Assembly (NCBI GenBank): GCA_030762935.1 | Contig: CM060896.1 | Span: forward strand, 8,253,501 to 8,317,500 | DNA length: 64,000 nt | Reading direction: 5' to 3' | Source: Hymenopus coronatus | Lineage: Eukaryota > Arthropoda > Insecta > Mantodea > Hymenopodidae | Shown: one piece after another, positions 55,870 to 64,000 of the stretch | Layout: every line of letters begins with the position of its first letter | Numbering within the stretch: position 1 is the stretch's first letter | Translations under genes and position numbers: made by a program | The notes under the pieces: generated by a model | The model's database searches: none | The model's input: the letters and a program-made list of their open reading frames with translations, nothing else | What the model was told of the DNA's origin: nothing

Positions 55870-55930
55870 CCTATGCTGATTGGCAGGCAGATAGTGAATC
55901 AGAAGCGAGGGGGCGGGGCAACCAAGGCAC
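55870..55930 (-). promoter_or_regulatory. Candidate gene B promoter (GC box plus CCAAT box)
   Basis: On the minus strand the order is GCCCCGCCCCCTCGC (about 55920-55906) then GCCAATCAGC (about 55886-55877), with the candidate first exon just downstream. The local rise in GC and CpG stands out against AT-rich surroundings. A TATA-like gtataagc lies on the plus strand at 55939, so direction is not certain. Confidence 0.35.
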
Positions 55931-56159
55931 CACCCATGTATAAGCAAGAGCAACAGTGTAAGGACTGCTAATAGCTAAAGACTTTGCCAGACAGAGCAGC
56001 AGATGTTGCAGAAATATGACCAGCTTAGAATGTATTCTAAGAGTAACATTTTAACTGATTATCTCCTTATTTTACAGGGCTGCAGACACAACAAAATACA
56101 TTAACGACTATACCCAAAAGGGCAGCAAATGCTATACTGACTATATCCTTTTTGTTACA

Positions 56160-56485
56160 GGGCTACAGATATATCCACACGTAATATTTATGAAAATCCC
56201 ATCACAAATTTCCAAGGGAGCAATAAGGGCTTTGGCCATGTTTGCGTCCTGGCTATCACTCTTTCCTGGCCTATGGCCGGCCAACACACCCGCTCCTTGA
56301 ATCCACAGGTGCAACAAGTGGTACTGCTGCATTCCTACAACCGAATTGTCTCCATTGGAGTGGTTTTTTTAGTGGGTATTGCCAGTTTATGGCGACCCCC
56401 ACACTTGGCAGAGTTATCCCCTCTGTCACTTGTAGACTGGGTTTTTCCTCTCCACTCGAAGAAAAAAAAAAAAAAAAAAAAAAAA
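56160..56485 (+). repeat. Retroposon-like sequence with poly-A tail
   Basis: A GC-richer block (ctggcctatggccggcc, tatggcgacccccacactt, tgtcacttgtagactggg) ends in A25 (56461-56485). 'ttgttacagggctacag' and 'ttttacagggctgcag' (56077) precede it in tandem. It looks like a retroposed RNA or a poly-A SINE. No Pol III boxes were clear and no second copy is in the window. Confidence 0.4.
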
Positions 56486-57349
56486 GGACTGCAGAAGATC
56501 CCAGAAGGTGACAAGATGAGCGAAGCATCAGCAACCCAATATGACACAGCCTTTCTGGAAACTAAGGATAAGTATTAGTTCAACCAAGAGAACTCCAACC
56601 AAGTAGCAACAGCAAGTCCTGACCAATATTTGCTCTCTGTTTGGCTGCATAGTAATATACTATGTGATGGTGCTTTCCGACATTTACTTCTGTACTAAGG
56701 TATTGCAGGAGTATCTGAAAGGAATAAAATACTTCGGAGGAAAGTTAGTGTAGTATGAAAGCCACTATATGTTGATTTTCAGGTAAGCTTTCACTGGTCA
56801 AAGTAGCTAATATAAGGTATTTATGAACTGAAACTGGTCACATATACACTGTCGAGCATCTAGAATCTTAGAGTGATATGCTTTATAATGCACTGATTTT
56901 AAAGATGCAAGGAAAGGATGTCTTTGCATGTGTAAGAAATACAATTTAATGTATTTATTTTAAAGGATAGTTGCAAATATAATACACTGGTTTTACTCCC
57001 AAAAGTGAGTACACATATTTATTTGCTAACTAAGGACTCTGGTAACAAAAATGTCCAACCTAATTCAAAATCAATAAAGAAGACATTAAGCAGAAGATGT
57101 TGATTGAATTAAAGAGGATTAACCACTCATCCACCCTTTTTGGCAAACTCGCTTATAAAAGGCTAATCAATGCCATTTTACAGCACATCATAGTCAACAT
57201 AGTATAAAAATTGCTAATGGAAATGTGTCTAATTCCTACAGTAGACTGGGGTTTTAGCTCCACAGATCCCTCAGATACCTATGTGGCTTAGGTCCCCCAG
57301 TTCCTCAACCACTCTTTGCGGCTTTGAGCTTGCAAATGTTGGCAACACA
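56486..57349. other. Non-coding stretch
   Basis: No gene or recognised element. Confidence 0.5.
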
Positions 57350-57560
57350 AGGTCTTGAAATTTTCAAAACAGAGTTCAAAAATCTTGTTATGCAGATATG
57401 CACTGATAAAGGTTATACATATTAAATTCTTAGGTTTCCAGGTTGATATGCATTTTAATTGGAAACCTCTACAGAGAGCATTATATCTAAGTTACGATTG
57501 GCAATATTGGCACTTTGTCATTAAATTCATAATGCCTAATCCATAATACAAAGCAGGTAT
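57350..57560 (+). mobile_element. Small LINE reverse transcriptase scrap
   Basis: 'KVIHIKFLGFQVDMHFNWKP' (57409-57468) fits the 'TKFLGIxIDxxLxWKxHI' motif that follows the RT core of non-LTR elements. Only about 60 codons are readable. Confidence 0.5.
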
Positions 57561-57927
57561 ACTGCACTAACTTTTGTTCAGTAATGATACGGTCTTATAT
57601 TCTGAGGTATCCAGTTGAAAATAAACTAGTAATTAATTATATTACAAAAGTCTTCAGAATCATGTCAGAGTCATCAACAATACAGCTCCATGTAAGCCTA
57701 AACATTTCAACACTTCCCACTGAATACATTCTCATCCTTGTGCATTTCTATATAAAAATTCAAGAATATTTTGCAGAAAATGTAGATGTGCAAGTATAAA
57801 TACTAGCCAAAGAATGGATTTCCATAAACCCAGTGCTAGAATAACATGATATCAAAGGAGTATATTAGTGTTAGAATATACAATGCCCATCCAAAAGACT
57901 TAAAATTACTATCACTGGGAGAAAAAA
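57561..57927. other. Non-coding stretch
   Basis: AT-rich; nothing recognised. Confidence 0.5.
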
Positions 57928-58822
57928 TTTGATGTGTTACACTCACAAGTCTTTCTCTAGCTGCTCTACAAACAAACTTGTTACTAAAGATTATTCTTTC
58001 CACACCATGCCTATTGAGATAAATATTAACAGAATGTTCTTATTACCTAGTTCCTTATAAATAGAAGGGAACTAAAGGAATGCTCTAGGCCAAAGTCATA
58101 GCCAAATGTTTTAAAAACTGTCATTATGCAATTGTCATTGCAAATCGCTTCTTTGCTTAGCCAGGAGTAGAACGAAAGAAAAATGGACACTTCCTGTCTG
58201 AGAAAGGTATTACTACTTCTTAATTAAGACCTATAACAAGGAATATCTTGGAAATGGTTACCTCCACAACTAAAATATAAAGGACATAAATTGTGTGTTT
58301 TGATGAGGTCTACATTTTTTGTGCAATAAGTTTTTGTCTATCTCTTACAGTTTAGCAGTTAAGCAAAATTCAGCAAAATTCATTCACAATAAAGAGGTCT
58401 TCAGACACTATTCCTGGGAAATTCCAAATATATATTTTATTTGAAAATGTAAATAAATGCCTTTGATGTGCGATATTTTAATGAAAATTGTTAGAGCCAT
58501 TTTTGAGAACATCAAAATTTTCGAACATTTTTGCATGTTAAGGGTAGTTTGTAGAGGGGGGATTTTCTTGAAAGTCTGTATGCATCCTTGGAAGATACTA
58601 AACCTAAAGACTAATTTTGGAATTTAATGGTCTTTTTGTTTTTGAACTATGCTGTCCACATACACACACATACAGACCTTTTTCTATAAATGTTTTTTTC
58701 GGACTCAGGGGACCCCAAAACATAAATTTCCAGTGAAATCTTGGCATCAAAGTTTTGAGTAGAATACAATACCTTCTCTATACATTATGTACATTTTACA
58801 TGCGGGATAGAGAAAGTAAAAA
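57928..58822 (+). repeat. Repeat family R, copy f
   Basis: Complete copy from 'tttgatgtgttacactcac' to 'atagagaaagtaaaa', about 0.9 kb. The palindrome at 58775-58812 (ctctatacattatgtac...) is partly eroded. Same order of internal blocks as copy b. Confidence 0.8.
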
Positions 58823-60830
58823 GAAAAATATAAGTCTGCTCTTAAAAAGTACCAATGGCGAAAGGCCTATTATTCAATAAAAGAGTTTATGAATGCTCAG
58901 AAAAATGTGCTGTATATAAGGGAAATATAAGTTTCTGTATTTGTTTTAATGTATTAGACTGTCCTTAAAAAGTTTTTGTTTGTATGTTACTTGAGCTTTT
59001 CACTGCTGACATATCATTACCTGGATAAACCCCTTTTATGTTATTTTCAAATAAATTCAACATTTTAAAAATACCTTTAATTCCAAGCAAAGCTGTTGTA
59101 AATAATATAAAAGCTCACCACAAACGAGGCCGATTGTCCTATATAGTCAAGATTATCATAATTGACATTTTGAAAAAATATGCAGGGAACCATATGCAAT
59201 CATACGTTGTCCATAAGAGGCCACTAATATCATCAATATTTCTGTTGTTTGTAATGTTGCCAAACAAGGGTCTGTTTACTGCACAATGTCACAGATCCCT
59301 ACCAACACTGGAAACTGGAAAAGCGCTGTAAAAATGAGCAGCCAGTGCCAAGGAAATGCAACCAGTTAATAGATGCTAGATGGCACTAGTAGCAGGTTAT
59401 TTGTTGTTAAATGGCCATAGTATGCCCTATTTTTCTTCCCCATTCAATGCTAAGATAATGCACCCGGTTATGAAGTTAACATTGAAAATAAAATATATTT
59501 TTATGTATTAACTATCGTTCCCTGTGAGTCATTCAAATAAAGAAATAAAAACATACTTATTTCACGTATAAAGTATATTTTTACTATCATGCTTAACAAG
59601 TTATAAACTTTGCGCAATAACCCTTCTTGGATTCTGAAAATAGTAGAGAAAGAAAGATCTGGATAGTATAGAAGTTGGTTACAAGAGCTAGGTATAGTTA
59701 ATTTCATCACAACATTAAGATGTCCCTGTCACTGTCATTTGCAGTGTTTTAATACATTGTAAAAAGTCATGTTTTGGGTTATATGGGGAAATTTAACACA
59801 CAAAGCTACTATCAAATAAAATTTACCAATTACTTTGTTTCTTTTTAACAAAAACAAAGCAGCATTACTAGTAAATAAAAATATAATAACATTATTTTTA
59901 TTATAATATTACTTTTAAGAATAAATGTCAGCCCAACCAGATCTACTTGCTCTTTAGTTATGTCATTGTTAACCTTAAGAAGAGGCAATTTTGACATAGA
60001 AGAAAATAAAGGAAGAGTTGGAACAGTATGAGTAAAGGAAAGAAACAGATTCGGAAGCAGCATGAATATTACTTTATGAAGAAAGAAGAATGTAGGTCCA
60101 ATTTTGGAGGAAAATGTGATAGTTTCTTTACAAGTTTACATGCCACACTATGCAATCGCTGTTATTGTGTTAAAAGCATCCTTGCTTTCCCACATTGTTA
60201 ATTGCATATTTCATCCTTTCCAGACTTACCCACAGGTGCGCTGCCTTCACTCCCTTTGGCAATGCCAATTGCCAGATCATTGCGCTTTTCAGATGCACAG
60301 TTTGGTTGCCTGACGTTACGCGGCAACATTACTCTGACGTGTAATATGTAACTTCAATGCATTGTTTTATTACTAGCAGAATAAAAATATTAATTATGTA
60401 TTTGCACTTATAAATTTAAAAGTGTTCGATCATTTCGAATGAGCTCTGTATAAGGGATTGTACATACAAGCCAATGCCACATTTGGCACACATGTGCCTG
60501 CTTTCCCTTCATTTCTTCTCTTCTAACGCTGTATTGAAGCTGGAATGACACTGCCGATGTGGTGAAACTATTACATAGTAATAATAAAATATCCTTTAGG
60601 TATATTCGCCCTATCACCACATACCTGGTTACTACAAGTAGTCAACTGCCCTGTCACTCCCGTATCCAATTCACAATCCATTCAAGCTGCTCTTAAAGGA
60701 AAATGCTTGTGGAACAGTCTAAGACAGAGAGCCATACAGAAGGTGGTAACCGTTTTGCACATTTTTGGTCTTGTAAAATAAAACGTCTATAACTCAATTC
60801 CAATAACATTTACAGGACCTGTCGACTTTA
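58823..60830. other. Non-coding stretch
   Basis: No supported gene; small open frames (59038-59331, 60104-60313) lack domains, splice context or biased codon use. No element boundaries seen. Confidence 0.45.
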
Positions 60831-61260
60831 AATGCAAACATTGTAGGAATCTGCGTTCTGGCTCTAAATATTATTCCGTCTGCTAGGCGGAGTACCAACA
60901 TCGGATTACTGTATCCGCTTGGTGCCCGCCGTTACCAACGTAAAATATTTTAATATATCGCTACATATGAAATTTCGTCGTGCTGTCAAGTGGGAAAGGG
61001 AAGTGAAATGTGCAGATTTTGGTGAAGACAAAGAAAGTAATTTAAAATCAAGTATACGTAAACTGCACAGCGGACTGATATATGTGTAATTTGCCAGGAA
61101 ATATAGAACCTTAGATTTGTTTCGCTTTAGTTAACTGTATTTCGCACGGAAGTGCCTTGTTCGATTCCCGATTATAGAACCTTAGATTTGTTTCACTTCA
61201 GTTAACTGTATTTCGCATGGAGGTGCCTTGTTCGACTCCCGATTGTAGCGGGTAGTTTTT
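60831..61260. other. CpG-bearing patch
   Basis: CpG is locally frequent (ggcggagtaccaacatcgg, tatccgcttggtgcccgccg, tatcgc, ttcgtcgtg) against a CpG-poor background. This could mark an unmethylated promoter or a GC-richer repeat; no exon was identified. Confidence 0.3.
61102..61243 (+). repeat. Tandem duplication of 71 bp with Pol III B-box-like motif
   Basis: Two adjacent units (61102-61172, 61173-61243) starting tatagaaccttagatttgtt and ending ccttgttcgattcccgatt; they differ at a few bases. The end GTTCGATTCC matches the Pol III B-box consensus GTTCRANYCC, so each may be a tRNA-derived half. Confidence 0.75.
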
Positions 61261-61591
61261 CTTTAACCACAATTACTCCATTTCCCCATCGGTCTGGAAG
61301 TATGCATGTTAGTGAATGTGTGAATTTTATTAAAACTATCACTCCAGATTAACCATCAGCATGTAAGAATAAATGTGCGTGCGTTTGAAAATGGAAGACG
61401 TTAAAAAACCAACAGCCATTTTCACTTTTATTTTGCTTTTGGAAAATATTCCTCCGAAAGATTATTTTTCTATCTACTTCATGTTAATTAAAATAAACTT
61501 TTATAGAAATAACTTCAATACCTACACTTTTCATTGTGGCAGTAGGCTCGTGGTTAAAATGTTTAACGGTGATGCTCATCTATGAATTTTT

Positions 61592-61592
61592 A

Positions 61593-61671
<79 letters not shown>
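61592..61671. repeat. (ATT)n microsatellite
   Basis: About 26 uninterrupted units; the poly-Ile frame over it is not a gene. Confidence 0.97.
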
Positions 61672-61672
<1 letters not shown>

Positions 61673-62189
61673 GCTTATCATCATCGCAATTGTTGTAGTT
61701 ATCATTATTACTGTTGTGATTATTATCATCACTATTGGTTTAGAATACATTTCAAAATAAATGGTTCATTTGGAATGATAGTTTTAATAACATTCTAAAT
61801 GGCGGTTTTCATTAAAAAAAAAAAAAGTTATAAGCCTACTTGGGGATACTCAGTGCTAAGTCTCCACGGTCTGATCAAGGAAACAAGATGATATAAAGTC
61901 ATCAAACTTGTTGAATTGGCAATATTTCATCGCTCGCTCGCTTTTGTTGTGGGTACATGTTTATAGGAAGTGAACCAGGCCTAGGGTTGTCTGATTCATA
62001 AACCTTTCAAGGCCCAGTCCCGAGGAAGACCACGTTACTCGGAACTAAACTCATAATTTTTCATACGTCTTAGAGCCTAAGCAAGCCATAAATCTTGAAA
62101 CGTGTACTGCAGGCATACTGGTCTTTACTTACTGCTATAACTCTAAAAGAATGAGATTACTAAGGAGCTGCCCCCTCTCTCTCCCCTTC
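61672..62189. other. Non-coding stretch
   Basis: Degenerate ATC/ATT continuation of the microsatellite, then unassigned sequence. 'gtcccgaggaagaccacg' (62017) looks repeat-like but has no second copy here. Confidence 0.45.
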
Positions 62190-62425
62190 TGTAACTTAAC
62201 GTCCTTCAAACGATTGGTCATATCGAACTGTGAATGAAATTGCTTTAATGATGCCCAAATGATCTCGGGGTCCATGGAGCTAAAGTTACTCGACAGGCTC
62301 AGGATAAGGAAATTCCCGAAAAAAAACAACTTATCCTCGTAATTCACCCTAAGGAGATTCGAACTCGCGACCTGTTGAATGTGAGGCAGAAGTGCTACCT
62401 TCACACTACCCAGGCGGGCGAGCTG
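62190..62425 (-). repeat. tRNA-derived SINE, third family
   Basis: Minus strand: head 'gcccgcctgggtagtgtgaa' with A-box-like tgggtagtg..ggtagc, B box 'ggtcgcgagttcgaatctc', then a non-tRNA body to about 62190. Only one copy in the window, so limits are uncertain. The anticodon region does not fold convincingly as a real tRNA. Confidence 0.55.
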
Positions 62426-62484
62426 TAAATTGTTGGCATTTTTGACAGATTTCGAGCCAAAATACCAACTTTCGTAGTTCTAGT

Positions 62485-62985
62485 ATTTTTACTTTTCCCT
62501 AAATTTACTATGCACATTGTGTATAGAGAATGTGTTGCATTCCACTTAAAATTTAACACCGAGATTTCACCGGAAATACATGTTTTGAGAAACCCTGAAT
62601 AAAACTTAGAGAAGTGTGTAAGTGCGGGCAGCATAGCTCGATGGGACACGAAGATTTTGAAGAAAATTCTCCCACTCAATGACCCTTCATATGGACAAAT
62701 TGTAGACAGTTTTGATTTTCTTAATAATGGTTCTAACGATGTTGATTAAAATATCCTAGGTACATTAAAGCTATTTTATGAAAAATAATATGTGTATCTT
62801 AAATTTTCTGACGACAGCCTCTGGATGAATTTTATTGATTTTGCATAACTGGTAGTCCATAAGAGACAAAAGCTTACCACACATAAAATGTAGATCCTGT
62901 CAACCCATATAATTTATCTCATGTTCCTTTTTATGTTTTTAGAACTGACAGTTTCTCAGATTTTCCTTATTGGTATTGGTTTCAG
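62485..62985 (-). repeat. Repeat family R, copy g (partial)
   Basis: The palindrome end is at left (tttactatgcacattgtgtatagag, 62505-62530). It runs to 'attggtttcagttttaaaa' and lacks the last third. It meets copy h head to head. Confidence 0.75.
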
Positions 62986-62997
62986 TTTTAAAATACA

Positions 62998-63363
62998 TTC
63001 TGATGTGCTCCATTCACATGACTTTTTGTACATCTCTGTAACCAATAATTGTTAATAAGCTTATTCTTCTATCTTCTTCATGCTAGTCGAGATAAACATT
63101 ATAAAAACGGTGTTACTACTTAGTTCCTTATAAGTATGGAGAGAGAGAAAAAAAGGGAATAAACTAGCCTTAACCAACAGTCAAGTGTTTTAAAATGTGG
63201 TTGCTATGGGATTGAAATCCGTTTCTTTGAGTGGCCAGGTGTTGACAAGTTCCCGTATGAGAAAAGTTAATATTTTAAAACTGAAGCCAATAACAAGGAA
63301 TATCTCAGAAACGGCCAAATACACGAAAAAGTGTAGGTATATATCATAAATTGTGTGTTTTAA

Positions 63364-63425
<62 letters not shown>

Positions 63426-63728
63426 AAGTAAATAAATGTTTGTCTATTTATTCAGCAAAATTCTCCAGAATTCAGAGGTTACTCCAAGAAAATTCAAGAT
63501 AATTATCTTATTTCTTATGTAAATGTCTTTGATATACAATTATTTTATACGAAATCGTTAGAGCCATTTCGAAAATATTTCCACGTAAAGGGTAGTTAGG
63601 GGGTGGGGGAATTTTCATGAAAATTTTCCTGTTGCATCCTTGGATGATACTGAACTTAAATAGATACCAAGTTTGGTATTTAACGGAGTTATACACACGC
63701 GCGCGCGCGCGCGGGTAGTTTTCTAACT

Positions 63729-63764
<36 letters not shown>

Positions 63765-63780
63765 TTCAGGGAGTCTGCAA
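62998..63780 (+). repeat. Repeat family R, copy h
   Basis: Starts 'tctgatgtgctccattcac', with all internal blocks in order, interrupted by (TA)n at 63365-63421, a (GC)n run near 63696-63712 and a T33-like run at 63731-63761. The terminal palindrome is missing. Confidence 0.75.
63365..63421. repeat. (TA)n microsatellite
   Basis: About 28 units inside repeat R copy h. Confidence 0.97.
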
Positions 63781-64000
63781 AACTGAAGTGTATAGTACTC
63801 TTCTGCAGGGGAAGACCTAACGCCTGGCCAAGATGGTTTACCCATTGGAGTCTTACCGTCAATTTTGGGGTCTGTTGGGTGACGACTTAACTGCAGTCTT
63901 CAGCTCCATCTTATGGCGCCGACATCTCTGTGCTTCTCAAAAATGATGTGTAATAGTTCTTGTTAAGAAGAAACCCCACTGTTCATCTGTTGATGATTTT
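63781..64000. other. Unassigned edge sequence
   Basis: GC-richer than the preceding repeat ('ggggaagacctaacgcctgg', 'tatggcgccgacatctctgt'). It is cut by the window edge, so nothing can be called. Confidence 0.3.

Noticed and set aside
56242..56578. Overlapping frames in the poly-A retroposon ending in poly-Lys or poly-Glu
   Set aside because: The Lys/Glu runs come from the A tail; the frames disagree and none has a domain.
61536..61760. Open frame with a long poly-isoleucine run
   Set aside because: It is the translation of the (ATT)n microsatellite.
62340..62420. tRNA gene on the minus strand
   Set aside because: The boxes are present but no convincing cloverleaf forms and a non-tRNA body follows, as in a SINE.
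1..64000. CRISPR array, bacterial operon or phage region
   Set aside because: Repeats are transposon derived and irregularly spaced, and genes have introns with GT-AG splice sites.

Overview
This window is animal nuclear DNA: AT-rich, intron-bearing and very dense in transposable elements. The mix of mariner, Tc1/IS630-type, pogo/Tigger, piggyBac, Ty3/gypsy, several non-LTR families, Penelope-like elements (PLEs) and tRNA-derived SINEs, together with C2H2 zinc-finger genes whose N-termini carry repeated K-x-E-I-K-E-E motifs, points to an arthropod, most likely an insect with a large genome. The species cannot be fixed from sequence alone.

Only two convincing host genes are present, and they are paralogues pointing at each other (tail to tail). 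Gene A (+ strand) has coding exons at 7042-7437, 16417-16457 and 24640-26386, giving 727 aa with 18 zinc fingers. Gene B (- strand) has coding exons at 54357-53914, 48578-48538 and 41761-40693, giving 517 aa with 9 fingers. Both have a 41-bp middle exon, identical splice phases, an N-terminal 'IKEE...WLE.TSTEA' segment and the rare linker HEGIKPHKC. Their introns still align by eye over many kilobases, so the locus is an old inverted segmental duplication. Each gene stops at the same linker lysine codon, and each is followed by a graveyard of decayed fingers (26387-30030 and 40030-40692).

Layout: 1-6998 holds SINEs, an inverted repeat, a mariner and LINE relics. 6999-26386 is gene A, with intron 1 holding repeat R, a PLE with hammerhead-like motif, a head-to-head tRNA-like insertion and a Tigger. 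Its intron 2 holds a gypsy relic and an RNase H-bearing LINE broken by a CR1-like tail and a second PLE. 26387-40692 is the space between the genes: decayed fingers, a young PLE with a hammerhead-like motif, SINEs, nested copies of repeat R, LINE relics and a minisatellite. 40693-54407 is gene B, with two TTAA MITEs, tandem repeat R, a transposase relic split by a SINE, an inverted PLE, a piggyBac derivative and an IS630-type transposon in its introns. 54408-64000 holds a possible promoter/first exon of gene B, a poly-A retroposon, LINE scraps, repeat R copies and microsatellites.

Because the introns are paralogous, each arm acts as an empty-site control for insertions in the other. The IS630-type element, the piggyBac element, the Tigger, one repeat R copy and the tRNA-like pair can all be seen as present in one arm and absent in the other. 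The most interesting undescribed items are repeat family R (about 0.8 kb, with a long terminal palindrome, nested and tandem copies), the two PLEs whose 5' ends carry an inverted copy of the segment just downstream of their hammerhead-like motif, and the shared stop codon of the twin zinc-finger genes.
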